A DNA stretch of 64,000 nucleotides from Hyparrhenia diplandra (GCA_015847255.1 JADLZK010005562.1:62001-126000); one strand, 5' to 3'; positions 11,689 through 23,093 are shown, counted from the stretch's first letter. Numbers and translations are program-made. Notes: generated by a model not told the origin, from the sequence alone.

Positions 11689-13447
11689 TGTAACACCCCA
11701 AATTTTGCCTCTTTTGAAAATAGAATAAAATGATTTATTTAAGTATTTGTGCTCATAAAATATAGGAAAATAAATATTTTTATGAAATTAAAATTAACTA
11801 TAAGGCTAGAGACATTTTTGTGCACTCATGCTGCTGCATTTTGTTTTGTGTTGACTGGTTTTTACTTAAAAAAAAGTAATGTATTTGAAACTCATTTGAA
11901 AACTCCTTATTGAAATCTGTTCAAAATTTATAAAGAAAAAGAAAAAGTGATTTATTTCCATCTCTGGAAATTGGCCGAAGGCCTCTTGCCTTCACTTCCT
12001 TGCCCGAGAAGCATCAAGTTTCATGTATTTACCAAACTGCCACTGATCATGTTTTGCCATTCAAATTCAAATGTTCATAACTTTTCTGTTTTGAATCCAA
12101 AATCCATTGAAATGCGTTAGATTTGTAAGACCGTAATCTAGATGTTTATGCCACTGTTCAGTAGGTTTCCAACTTTTAATTTTCGTAGTCATAATTAATT
12201 TATTATTTTATTCACGCAAATCTTGTCAAATGCGTAACTCATCCATTTTAGCTCCAATTTCGGTGATCTTTAGGTCTGTGTGATCGTAGTGACATGTAGA
12301 ATAGTTTTATAAGCTTTTCAAACTGCTTTTGCACTGTTGGTGTATTGTTCTAATTGTAGCCTTGTTTGCCATGCATGATTGGATCCATATGTTTGTGGGT
12401 TCTTTGATTGGAATCGAGTAGATCGGGTGAGCTTTATGTTGTTGATCTCGAAGAAGACCGTGATCTATAAGAAGTTGATGAAGAAGGTGTTTTTGGGAAA
12501 GCATTGGACTTGAAGAAAGGATCTATATTTAAGGCAAATATAGTTCGGGATATGCTATCTTTAAACCATGATCTTATGACTTGCTTAATGTTTATGCAAT
12601 CGAATGTTAAATATGAATTGTTGATAACATGTTTCATAGGGTGAAAGAGCTATGTTTTGTTTATGAAGCTCTTAGCTCTCCATAAGGACTTATTCATTTG
12701 TGATCATCCGGGATATACAAGACAACTATGGGGGCCACATGGCTCGCTCTAGTTGTTCAAGGGTTTTACCTAACTTTGTTGGTGGTTTGCCGTAATTGGG
12801 AGAAACGGGGTTGTAGCTCTGTTGGCCACTTAATATTTTTAGGAGGGCCTTTGAGCGGCTTTATATGGTTTTCATTTGTTTGGGGAGTCATGAACCTACT
12901 CGGTGGAACCATGACCCGTAGTGAAAGTGTACACCTCTGCTTGCAGAGTTAAAAACCGTTATAACAAACCGTGTTGCGGTCATGAACGGCCTTGGAGACA
13001 TCTATGAATAGAATCACATGCTTATTATGTTGTTGATATTTAACTTGATGTTTATAATCGTTGGCTATACATGCTTATTAAATTGTTCATGATTTATCGT
13101 TTCATGCTATTCATTATTTATGTTATAATGATCATGGGTTTTTGGGTAGATATTGCCTAGCTATATTTGCGGAGTTCGACATGGACTCACTCTTGCTATT
13201 TCCCCACACCTCGGGAAGTAGTTAGGCTTGTGATCAACCGGTCGGTTGTTCCTCGTGGAGTCTACACCAGAAGATCGAGTGTCTTTCCATTTGTCCGCTA
13301 GCTGAGGTTATGTCTTTTATGTTATGTTCGTTATATTTTAAGCATTGTGAATTGATATTACTATTCATTTGTAAACTATATGTGAGATTTGACTTCCAGG
13401 GCTCACATATAGCATCATCGGTTTTGTTCTTAAAATCGGATGTTACA
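11689..13447 (+). repeat. 3' LTR of the Tekay-like element
   Basis: 1759 bp, preceded by the polypurine tract at about 11676-11687. It carries a frame at 12728-12952 that is nearly shared with the 5' LTR (9408-9674); I regard this as incidental. Confidence 0.85.
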
Positions 13448-14369
13448 AAGAACCATCTTTGCCATAAGAATATGCAAAGGCAAGAGCAATTACTCAAACA
13501 AATTTGTGCACATTCATTAGCACTTGACACATTTGGCATGGTATTGCCATTCTGGGGGAACCTTATGCCTGGCATGGAGTAGAATTTGTCTGCCATACCT
13601 GTTCTGTTTCCATGATCGTTGCACCGCAGCTTGAGTGGAGTGTTCCTGATGCACCCGCTTGTTTTGTCCTCGATCTCCCAATCGGCAGGTGATCTTACGG
13701 AGAATCCCTTCATGCAATTGCAATAAGGATCTCGCACTTGAAGTGCAGATCGTGAAAGGGCCTCAAAGCAGCATACACATCACATCGATGTGTTGGTAGA
13801 TTGTAAACTACCATCCAATCCTTCCCGGTCCAAACACGCACTTGGTTTTGACCAGAGATATGCAACATACCGCGTATGATTATGCTCTCATCAAACATGT
13901 TGTAGGTATAGGAAAGCTCTTGGTCGTTGTCGACGAATGTAAAATTGGCTAAAGGGGAACCTGCAGACATCTCTGGGACTGGGTTAAAAATCTACCATTC
14001 CACTTACTAGTCGAATAAACAAATGAGATGAGTTCCATCGCAACCTAGCAGCCCCATCAAGGTCAAACCCCGAGGAGTATATACCCGATGTCTCATCAAT
14101 GGAATTCTTTTCGCAACAAGTTTACGGTTCAAGCCGGTGACCTTGTTCCATCCAATCTTCGCACTGGGTAGATGGGTGTGTCGTCGGGTAGTCGAAGCTT
14201 TTCCTGAATGTGAGCGAAGAGTTAGAGGCGCTCCGTAGGACAAGGTTGCCACTTTGCCCAAGAGCACAGCGGCGGTGTCATTAGTTGTCGTGTTGGCACG
14301 GGTATTCCGGATGGTGGTGCCACGGGCTAAGACAACCAGGTTGCCGTTCTTTGGAAATGATGAGCTCTA

Positions 14370-14606
14370 CTCCCTCCGTTTCAAAATAATTCACCATGTT
14401 GACTCTAAGACATCATGTTTGACCGCTCGTCTTATTCAAATTATTTATACAATTTATGAAATAAAAAAATTATTATTAAAGTATCTCTAATAATAAACCA
14501 AGTCACATCAAAATGGATGATGTTTTATATAAAAATTTGAATAAAACGAGCGGTCAAACATGACATCTTAAAGTCAATATGATGAATTATTTTGAGACGG
14601 AGGGAG
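14370..14606. mobile_element. Stowaway-type MITE inserted in the lectin-domain exon
   Basis: 237 bp with terminal inverted repeats CTCCCTCCGT...ACGGAGGGAG, extending inward through TCAAAATAATTCA. It is flanked by TA on both sides (14368-14369 and 14607-14608), the Tc1/Mariner-Stowaway target. It interrupts the B-lectin reading of the receptor-kinase pseudogene. No coding capacity. Confidence 0.9.
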
Positions 14607-14900
14607 TAGTGAAGTGGAATTAGAGACTGGATTGTCCCTGTTGGCTGTCCACACAGGGGTCAGCACGGGGACTTTAAGGAACCATATGCCGAGGTAGGAG
14701 TTGAGTGTTTTTTTAGTGGACGACGACTATCTCCCTGTTTGGAAGAAGCCGAGAGCGAACTTGCCATTGGCCGAGACAAGCTTGTCTCTGCCGGCTAGTG
14801 GATGGCCGCGTCGGAGCGTGTCTGCAGCGGCAGAGGGCGAGGCTGTGTGCAGGATGACGAAAAGGAGTAGAGAGAGAACAGAAGGACGGAGAAGATACAT

Positions 14901-15659
14901 GGCAGAATGAAGTTTTGTTTGAGGAAAGGGTAAGGATGGATCCACAGAAGAGGGAGCGAAATTTTGTCTGAAGAAAGGGGAGAGAAGGAATTAAGCTTCT
15001 AGCTAGCTTAGCTTGCTGCCTTTGCTGGAATCCGGTGGTGGCAAGAACCTAAATATATATGAGCAGTGGACTGTCTTTAGCGACTAGCTGAAGAAATAGA
15101 ATATACTGTTGGCATTCAAGGAACGTTACTGGCCTTTCTTAGGTGTTTCTTTTCCCATGTTCTAGTACTGTCGGTCAACGGAATGTATCATTTTCTAGTG
15201 CGTTGCTAGCCGCCACAGAACCTGGACAGCTGAAAAATTAAGAAGGCGCCTGGACACACGCATAATGCTAGGGAACTGCGGTTCGGTAGTTAACCAAAAC
15301 AATTATGGCATGTAATTGGAATCCACCTCTTTGCACACAGTGGTCTAAGCTGACTTCCACTGTTTTCATGCCCCTTGTATCGGTTGGTGTATCGGTTTCC
15401 AAAGGATGAGCATGAAGGTCAAGGATCGACTAGTTGTATGTGCCAATGAAATTGATGGACATTTACAGTAGTAAATAGAATTTTTGTTTTGGCTTTAACC
15501 GTACTGTATGTGGGGTTGGGGGTTGTTTGGGGGTGGGGGGGGGGGGTATGAACTAGTTGTTTCGTTTCTCATCTTTTAGTATATATTCAATAATAAACTG
15601 AAAGTGTGTTGCTAGCAGCCTGTACAATTGACTATGAAGGCTCCGGCAAGAATCACACA
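14901..15659. other. Upstream flank of the receptor-kinase pseudogene; contains degenerate copies of a dispersed unit
   Basis: No gene. The stretch at about 15190-15400 resembles 16720-16850 and parts of 63650-63800 (a 'gtgcgttgctag...cagctgaaaaatta' block). A long G-run lies near 15525-15547. It may include the former promoter, but no TATA box is convincing. Confidence 0.4.
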
Positions 15660-16437
15660 TAGGGATGAAAGTGGTACGGATAATCCTCCGCACCGATCCG
15701 CCCGAATCCGGATTTTAAGGTTACGGAGAAGTATTTTTAATATCCGCGGCGGATGCGGATAATCCGAATCCGACTATATGCGGATGCGGTGTAGGATATG
15801 ATATTGGCAAAATCCGGCGGATATGGATTATCCGATAACTAAACGCGGATTATCCGATGTTTATAATAGGATATCCGAATATTTTAAGCATCTCAAACGA
15901 CATCAATAATTGAAATATCTTTTGCTATATATAGAATGTTATTCAGTGATTACCTTTTTGCCTAATTTAGTTGTGAGGCAACCGTAGATGGCACTTGTGA
16001 TTGTCAATTTTCCAATTTTCCTAATATGCAGACGGTGCCTGTACACTCGCACTCACTAGTCACGCCGGCAGCCGGCCAACAATCCCATCTTGATCTTTGC
16101 ATGTACGTATATAGCTTAAGCACTTTATTCCCATCTTGATCCTTGCATGTACGTGTATAGATAAAAATGGCGTCTAAGGATGGAGATGCAAGTACAGTAG
16201 CAGGAAGCCAAAGTGTGGCTTCATCTTCCCCCGGCTTTGCATATATTATCCGACTTCTAAAAGTCCGCTTCGCTCCGACACCGTTCGAACCCGTACCATT
16301 TCCGACATCCTAAAAAATCCGTGATTCGCAACCGAATCCGAACAATATCCGATCCGCTCGAATCCGATTAAAAAAAAAAGAGGATTAGGATATGGGAGAG
16401 CCATTATCCGTTCCGATCCGATCCGTTTTCATCCCTA
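15660..16437. mobile_element. Non-autonomous hAT element with perfect 8 bp target duplication
   Basis: 778 bp. Terminal inverted repeats read TAGGGATGAAA at the left and TTTTCATCCCTA at the right. An exact 8 bp duplication ATCACACA flanks the element (15652-15659 and 16438-16445). Subterminal regions are dense in ATCCG/CGGAT motifs, as in hAT elements. No transposase frame is seen. A related empty site occurs near 63700, where AATCACACATA runs uninterrupted in the same dispersed unit. Confidence 0.85.
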
Positions 16438-17880
16438 ATCACACATGCATAATGGTGGCCAACTGCACCTATGCAAAGGCAGTCCGGTAGTTGACCGAAA
16501 CCTAGTCCAATATATCAACATTACACTACTTAGCCCTCAATCATACAGTACGCAGCATAGAACTGGTGGAATGAACATCTATCGTCACTGGGGAGTATTA
16601 ATGCCCGTCCCATGCCTGTTTAATAATTATCATCCTAGTTACGGTGAGTTTGGACAAGTGAACAGTCAAAATCAAAAGAGATGAACCAGTTCGCATCAGA
16701 TGTGGTGTAACTCGTGAACTCTATTTCAGGGAAAACTTGGTTTCCAAAACAATTGTGCTATGTAAATGGAATCGACATCGTCTTTTGCACAATGGTTAAG
16801 AGTTGGCTTCTCACTGTCTCACCACTATCTATATATGCTCCGTGTACTCCCAACGTACTAGTAATTCAAGTTAGTTTGAACAAGGAAACGGTTTCCAAAG
16901 TATAGCTTTGACTTCTTATTTTTATACAAAAATATTTACTGGAAAGTGGTATATGTATATTTTTATGAAACTACATTTCAAGATAAACCCATTCATTAGT
17001 TTTCATGTCTCCAAACTCGACAACTTAAAAGTGCATTCTTGATTTATATTTCCAAGGTCTGACCTAAGCTTTTATCCAAACCAACTTGAATTACTAGTAC
17101 AAGGAGTACTTAGGAAGGCAATCATGAGCTGTTGAAATAGTTTCAGAATATTCAAATGTCTGATGATTACGTACGTGTAGGAGACTAATGGTGTGTTTGG
17201 TTAGTTGAGTCATCCCATGCTTCATGAGATGATGCATCATGAGTTCATTCCTTGAATTTGGTTGGAACTGACTATATATATACATATATATAGGGAGAAT
17301 ATAGTCTGTAGCTAGCGAAAAGAATCTGATATTCTGTGGACAGGCCGTCTGACTGCACCGAGCGCGAGCCCGTGATTGATGGTAATTACTCCACATTAAT
17401 TAGTGCATGCAGATCACAGTGATTTCGGTGACTTCCAACAGGCCACCACGCCATGCCGAGCCAGGAAACCAGGATGTTACGAGAATATTTCAACTAGTTT
17501 ACACACATGAGTAAACGTGAATAAAATAATAACACAATAATGCACATGAATTTATTAGGGTATACACATGCATATAAGTGAATTAGTGTATGCATGCACT
17601 CTATGTGACATCGTCATTTTTTACGATAATTTAAAGGCAGGAGCCATTAGCACAACTAGACATCAAAATTTTGAACGAACTATATACTTATTACGAGAAT
17701 TTAAATGTGTAAAAGATGATAAACAGATCGAGTTACTACAATTTGGCACATTCAGTCGTTGGACAATATGATAACCATAATCCACAATATCATTTACCAT
17801 GGTTGAGTTACTATAATGACGCGTTCGGGTTTACCCATAGAATGATTTACGATAATCCACATCAACAGCACACTAGGTGG
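16438..17880. other. No gene recognised; dispersed-unit remnant then AT-rich sequence
   Basis: 16438-16640 matches the unit at 63770-63910 (ACTGCACCTATGCAAAGGCAG, then ATGAACATCTATCGTCACTGG), that is, the start of the RVT_3-type unit in degenerate form. The rest is AT-rich with a TA-rich run near 17272-17295. The 'ggtgtgtttggtt' near 17190 resembles a transposon end, but I found no partner. Confidence 0.4.
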
Positions 17881-17932
17881 TTTGGCTGCTATACTTTCCA
17901 GGTTCAAACATGGGGGACTCGTCGTTGAGGAC

Positions 17933-19205
17933 CACTACCAGAAAACGGACATTTCGTGAGAGTGCAAAAAGTCACGAAAAACGGTTTTAATCTCACGAAA
18001 ATAATGCGTGAGAGTACCCCGTCACGCATCACCTCTCACGGTATTAGACTCACGAAATACACATTTTCATGAGAGTTCACCGCCACGGTATCGCACAAGA
18101 TTTTGAAACCCCAAATGATTTCGGTTGAAAAAGTGATGAATACCAAAGTTGTACAACTCATCAAGATCTACAATGCTTATATTGGTCGTTTCTTCATCCG
18201 ACAAAGTGATGATAATGTTGTTCATAAATCTTACACATCTCCCTCATAGTTTATGAAGCTACAAGTGAGATATGTAAATTATGAACAACGTTACTATCAC
18301 TTTGTCGAATGAAGAAATGACCAAAATAAATATTGTAGATCTCAATGAGTTCAATAACTTTGGTATTCATGAGTTTTTCGGTTAAAGTCATTTGGGGGTC
18401 CAAAATGTGGTTTAGACTTGTTATTGTTTGAAATTCAAAATTGAATTGTTCAAACTTGGTCACATACTTGGTGAGATGAAAGTTTTACCGATCCCTAATG
18501 ATAGTGCATGATTTTAGAAATTTTTAGAAAAAAAGAATCACTGCATTTGGAGTTAGTATGAGAGAGAAAGACTAGTTGCAAAATTTCATTGCAGATTAAA
18601 AATAAAAAAAAACTTTGGTTCGTGTTCTTGATTTTCTAGATTTTAAGCAATTATTTTTCTATTGAAAAATATCAACTCATGTTTGGATCGGTGTTTTCAT
18701 GAGTGTTTTTTATGGTATTTTTGTGAGAGTAAGCCTTCACGAATAGATTTCATGAGAGTTTGCTAGTTTCGTGAGAGTTCCCCTTCACGCAGTAGATGTT
18801 GCCATCGGTGTTTGCATCGGTGTTTTCATGACTGTTTTTGTGGTATTTCGTGAGAGTAAACCTTCACGAATGGATTTCGTGGGAGTTTGCTATTTACGTG
18901 AGAGTTCACCTTCACGTGTAGATGTTGGCACCAGGTTTCCATCGCTGTTTTCATGACTGGTTGTTATGACATTTCGTGAGTGTAAACCTTCACGAATGGA
19001 ATTCATGAGAGTTTGGTAGTTCCGTGAGAGTAACCTTCACGAAAAGAGGTGATTTTCATGATGGTATGTGGAGTACTCTCACGAAAACAAGTTTTCGTGG
19101 CGGGATTTACATCACTCTAATGAAAATATTATTTTCGTGAGAGTTTATTTTCCACTCTAATGAAAAATCGCCCCCCTCTCACGAAATGTCCGGTTTTCGG
19201 TAGTG
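17933..19205. mobile_element. Non-autonomous CACTA (En/Spm) element with GAC target duplication
   Basis: 1273 bp. The left end is CACTACCAGAAAACGGACAT and the right end is its inverted copy ending CGGTAGTG. GAC is duplicated at 17930-17932 and 19206-19208, the 3 bp duplication expected for CACTA elements. Subterminal repeats of the TTCGTGAGAGT / CCTTCACG type occur many times. Three degenerate tandem units of about 125 bp lie at roughly 18685-19050. No transposase frame. Confidence 0.9.
18099..18406. repeat. Long near-continuous foldback (inverted repeat) inside the CACTA element
   Basis: The arm at 18099-18250 is an imperfect inverted copy of 18256-18406, with only a few bases at the centre (about 18253). 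Matching blocks include ATGAATACCAAAGTT with its inverse at about 18356-18370, and CGACAAAGTGAT with its inverse near 18300. I judge identity of the arms at around 80 percent by eye. A transcript across it would fold into a hairpin with arms of about 150 nt. Confidence 0.8.
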
Positions 19206-19445
19206 GACGTGGATGGCCACCCGGACGTAGTCGGCGCGCGGAGAGGGGTGACCGGCACCCTCGCGGTTGGTGGACACCCAGGCAGCCATGAACCGCCACA
19301 CTGCCTGGCCGTCGCCTAACGGCGTGGAGCACGGAAAGCCCGAGCGCGTGGCATGCACAACGCGAAGGTCACGCGGGGTCGTCAGTGCAGTCCAAGACCA
19401 CGTCCCCGGTGCGAGCGACGTATGCTAGCTTGCCGGCCAAGGTTA

Positions 19446-20049
19446 TTACTACAATATAGTAGTTGTCTTTTGATACGTGCTCTTGTCTTGTTATCTGTCT
19501 GATTCACACAATACCATAATATTGTTAATTTTAAATGATTTACCAGAATGTATGATGCGTCGCTAGATTATATAGTTACGATAATCTAGTTACTAGATTT
19601 TCGAATTGTTTACTAGAATGTATGCCTTCCTGCACCTGGTATAGTTATGGGATATTCTATTTACAAGAATTTTGAAAATTATTTACTAGAATGTATGCTT
19701 CTCCCATGCTGCCTTTGGATTACACAATGACCATTAACATTTCACATTGTTCAGGGGCCAAACAAACTTTGAAAAATCGTCATTCAAGGGGTATATGGTT
19801 TGACAACACGAAGATGATCCCCCAAATGCACAGCGGCATGCTTGCAACATCATGTGCTGATCCGGTAAAGAATGCCAAACCAAATCAGCTGCATGATATG
19901 ACGGCAAGAATTTTTTGATAATGAGCACTAATTAAACCACAATATAAAAAAGCATTAGGACTATTGTTGCTGTGCAGGAACTCACCTGAAAAGAATAGCA
20001 TGGATCAGGGCCATCACAATTCACAACCTTACGCACTAAATATTATCAT
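19446..20049. other. No gene recognised; contains three degenerate 'TTTACTAGAATGTATG' repeats
   Basis: Short repeats of TTTAC(C/T)AGAATGTATG lie near 19540, 19607 and 19682. Short frames at 19691-19928 lack recognisable motifs. LINE coding similarity begins at about 20050. Confidence 0.4.
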
Positions 20050-22410
20050 TTGCTTGCTAATGGTAAACATCGCAAAACTTGTATCTTTCAGCTAGAGGAT
20101 GGGAACAATGTAATAAGTGGTGATGCCTATTTAAAAGTGCATATTACCAATTATTATAAGAGTCCTGTTTTGGTCCTTCTCGAGGTCTCCCTAGATTACA
20201 TTTGGATGAGACAAATACGAGGACATTCCACAGGTTTCTCAGCTGGAGAATGATTTTTAACTAAATCCTTCTCACATGAGGAGGTTAGGGCTACGATTTT
20301 TCAGATGGAACACAATAAGGCGCCAGGCCCGGAAGGTTTTCCCTGCAAGAATTTTATTAGGTATTTTGGAATGTCCTAAAAGATGATCCGATGGCTCGTT
20401 CACGGAATTCCATTAGGGGGATTTACCCTTAAATGGGCTCAATTTTGGAACCATCATTCTTCTACCTACGAAGAAGGATGCGAAAGTAATTCAGCAATAA
20501 AGACCTATCTTTTTTATTGAATGTGTCTTTCAAAATCTTCACAAAAGTGGCAACTAATAGGTTAACTACTATAGCACAAAAGATAATACAACCCACTCGC
20601 ATCGACCATTTTGCTAGGAAGAAATATCATGGAGGGTGCAGTGATTCTACATGATACTACACATGAACTTCATTCTAAAAAAGAAAGATGGCATAATTTT
20701 CGTAAAAGCATATGACAAGGTTAAATGGAGTTTTTACAACAAACATTAAGAATGAAAGGTTTCTCACAGAAATGGTGTTAATGGGTGCAAAGATTTACGA
20801 AGTGGGAAATGTAAATATTAAGGTTAATGATACGTTAGGAAATTACTTCCAAACTAAAAAAGGCTTAAGGCAAGGTGACCCTATGTCGCCCATACTATTT
20901 AATATAGTGGTTGACATGTTAGCTTTGCTAATTGCCAGAGCTAAGAAAGCAGGCCAGGTGGAAGGGGTTATACCTAATTTAATTCAAGATGGTTTATCCA
21001 TCCTTCAGTACGCGGATGACACAGTAATCTTTATGAGCCATGATGTTCAAAAGGCAGTAAACATGAAACTTTTACTAAGCACCTTTGAGCATCTATCGGG
21101 TCTAAACATAAACTTTCATAAAAGCGAGATATTTTGCTTCGGTAAAGGAAAAGAGCAAGAAGGTTTTTATTCGCAGTTTGTTTCATTGTGCAAATCGGCA
21201 AGTATCATTTTTGTTATCTTGGTACGCCTATGCGGTTTAGAAAGGTAAACAACAAAGATTGGAAAATTATAGAGGAAAGGATTGAAAAGAGACTGAGTGG
21301 ATGGAAAGGTAAAATGTTGTCGGTAGGGAGGATGGTTGGTCTTAATAAACTCAGTACTTTCTAGTTTACCGATGTTTATGATATCTCTTTTGAACTACCG
21401 AAAAGGTGTTTTTAGAAAAATAGACTGTTTTTTAGATCACGTTTCTACCGGCAAAATGACAACCACAAAAGAAAATATAGATTAGCCAAATGGGAGATCT
21501 TATGCCAACCAAAAGACCAAGGAGGGTTAGGAATTCAAAATTTACTTATATAGAACAAATGTTTACAAAGCAAATGGCTCTTCAAATTGCTAAAGGAAGA
21601 TGGCCTTGGCAAGAATTGATAAGAAACAAATATATTAAAGATAAGACTTTAAAGAGTTGCGTTAAAAAAACCAATGATTCTCATTTTTGGAAGAGTTTAA
21701 TGAATATCAAAAGATTGTTTTTTGGATCTTGGCTCCTTCGAGAATAAAGGATGGAACTCAAATCAGGTTACGGCAAGATACTTGGTTAGGTAATAAGCAA
21801 TTGAAAGAAAAATTCTTGTCTTTGTTTAATATTGTTAGGAGAAAAAAATGTTTTTGTAGCACAAGTGCTTAGTTCAGTCCCACTAAATATTTCCATAGGA
21901 CGAAATTTAGTGGGAGAAAATCTAAATGCTTGGCATAGAATTGTTGCATCCTTACAAGACATTAATTTAAGTGAACAAATGGATGTCTTTATTTAGGGGC
22001 ATAATGCATCTGGAATCTTTAGACAAGTCTATGTATGCTAAGTTAATTAACAATGGTGTTAGAGTATCACAAGATATCGGCAAATTAAGGTTCCTATGAA
22101 AATCAAAATTTTTCTTTGGTACCTAAAAATGGTGTGATTCTAACTAAAGATAATTTAGTTAGACATAATCGGAATGGTGACAAAAATTGTTTTGTTTGCC
22201 ACTTTTTGGAAACAATTCAACATCTTTTTCGATTGTTATTATGACAAATTCTTATGGTGTGCTATACATATACTTTTTGGTTTAGCTCCACCAACTAATA
22301 TGAATCACTTATTCATATGATGGTCAAAAATTGCAAATAAAAAGTATAATTCATTGTTATTAAGCTGGCAAATGGCCGCACTTTGTTCGGCAATTTGGTT
22401 GACAAGGAAT
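20050..22410 (+). mobile_element. L1-type LINE, 5' part, decayed (reverse transcriptase and zf-RVT regions)
   Basis: Reads in several frames as a plant L1 ORF2. The N-terminal reverse-transcriptase part has HNKAPGPEGFP (about 20310-20340). The core at 20712-21248 has KKGLRQGDPMSPILFNIVVD and the catalytic LQYADDTVIFM (YADD at about 21008-21019). The downstream zf-RVT region has KWEILCQPKDQGGLGIQN (about 21490) and KVPMKIKIF...CFVCHFLETIQHLF (about 22085-22240). Multiple stops and shifts make it inactive. It ends abruptly at the GGAAT duplication of the Gypsy insertion and resumes at 28655. Confidence 0.85.
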
Positions 22411-22863
22411 TGTTGGGTAAAATACTCCAAACACGTTTATTGATGAATACTTATTCACGAAATGACTGGTACAACATGTCCATTACAAGAGATGCTAGGG
22501 GGTATTTATAGGCCCCCTAGCTCAGTAGTTCTAGAAAAATGACAATCTTTACAAATAACAAAATTATGTGTCTAAACTGGGCGAAGCCATCCTTGTTATC
22601 TTCGCTTATCTTATCTTGAGCTTTCTTTTTGTACATTGGTCGCGAAGGTCTTCTGGCGAAGCCTCCCTTTTGGATTCCTTTATCGAAGCTTCGGAACCGA
22701 AAGGTCTTCGTATTTCCTTCGCGGTAATTGATCTTGCAACATAACCATTCTTGATTTTAACTTTCTCTTTTCCTCCGGTGACCTTCGTATGAAACTCACG
22801 TCATATGAACATACTTCAAAGTTTGGGTTAGGAGTTTAGTTAAAATAAAGTTGACCCCCAACA
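22411..22863 (-). repeat. Left LTR (3' LTR in element orientation) of the Tat-like element
   Basis: 453 bp, TGTTGGGTAAAATACTCC to GACCCCCAACA. Rich in CGAAG/CTTCG motifs, as is the whole element. Differs from the right LTR by a few substitutions and small indels. Confidence 0.9.
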
Positions 22864-23084
22864 AAGCCCCCCCTCAGGCTTAATGCCAACTTCAAAGGCA
22901 TGAATCCCACGAAAGTTTTGATACACTTTGTGGTAATAAACATCGTCCCAAACTTTGAAGTTGGTATTTAGTTTTGTCAATATCTTCGCTAAAAAGTAAG
23001 TTTCGAAAGAATTATTTTTTTTATTTTTTTTATTATTTTAATTTTTTTCAACGGCAAGTTTGACCGTTTTGACCAGCCAGTGCT

Positions 23085-23093
23085 TATAAATAG
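23085..23093 (+). promoter_or_regulatory. TATA box of the antisense gene in the Tat-like element
   Basis: TATAAATAG on the plus strand, about 250 bp upstream of the candidate ATG at 23337. The interval contains a 5' UTR intron candidate at 23245-23336 (donor GAAG|GTAATC, acceptor TTTGCAG|ATG). It lies just inside the left LTR, which is transcribed in the other direction. Confidence 0.5.

Larger units (their letters stand above)
8440..13447 (+). mobile_element. Non-autonomous Tekay-like Gypsy retrotransposon inside the receptor-kinase pseudogene
   Basis: Two LTRs of about 1760 bp (8440-10199 and 11689-13447) start TGTAACACCCC and end GATGTTACA. A primer-binding site matching initiator tRNA-Met type (TTGGTATCAGCTCC) follows the first LTR. 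A polypurine tract (AAGGGGGTAGA) precedes the second. The GGGACGAGATTC context before the tract is typical of Tekay/Del chromovirus ends. The 1.49 kb internal region has no gag, protease, reverse transcriptase or integrase that I can recognise, so it is LARD-like. Kinase-gene reading resumes across the element (AYSYGKDG on one side, IWLGDLLNL on the other), which confirms insertion into the gene. The flanking 5-mers (CAAAC, AAGAA) are not identical, so the target duplication has decayed or the ends are shifted. Confidence 0.85.
7424..14900 (-). pseudogene. G-type lectin S-receptor-like Ser/Thr kinase (SD-2 type) pseudogene
   Basis: The product family is a plasma-membrane receptor kinase with extracellular S-domain. 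Start chosen at 14900: a hydrophobic signal peptide (MYLLRPSVLSLLLFVILHT) precedes a mannose-binding B-lectin segment with VSANGKFALGFF. In order on the minus strand: lectin remainder (about 14330-14200); S-locus glycoprotein segment (about 14200-13750); CNCMKGFSVRSP cysteine region; PAN-like NECAQICLSNCSC (about 13510); TM helix with IVALVFILLLLIW then RRKGK (about 8300); Gly-rich loop LGTCGFGSVFKG (about 8120); DFG, GTIGYLAPQWISG and VDVYSY. The catalytic loop is HCD-type, as in non-RD SD-2 kinases. Lesions: MITE at 14370-14606, shift near 13480, LTR retrotransposon at 8440-13447, stop and shift near 8050, extra TT after the catalytic His (about 7790), loss of the kinase 3' end. Clearly non-functional. 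Confidence 0.85.
17890..19445 (-). pseudogene. BAHD acyltransferase gene fragment, frameshifted and split by a CACTA element
   Basis: Minus-strand, GC-rich. It reads LAGKLAYVARTGDVVLDC (about 19440-19380), resembling the conserved N-terminal block of anthocyanin/phenolic BAHD acyltransferases. Further on it reads an HAVxxGD-like HxxxD catalytic region followed by GQAVWRFMAAW (about 19330-19280) and a PRADYVRVAIHVLNDE tail. One extra base in the HxxxD region breaks the frame, and sequence between the two blocks is missing. The CACTA element at 17933-19205 separates the last residues. BAHD enzymes are cytosolic acyl-CoA-dependent acyltransferases of about 430-460 residues; barely a quarter is left. 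Family assignment is from remembered motifs. Confidence 0.55.

Noticed and set aside
17190..17290. 'ggtgtgtttggtt' as a possible transposon terminus
   Set aside because: No matching inverted end or target duplication found nearby.
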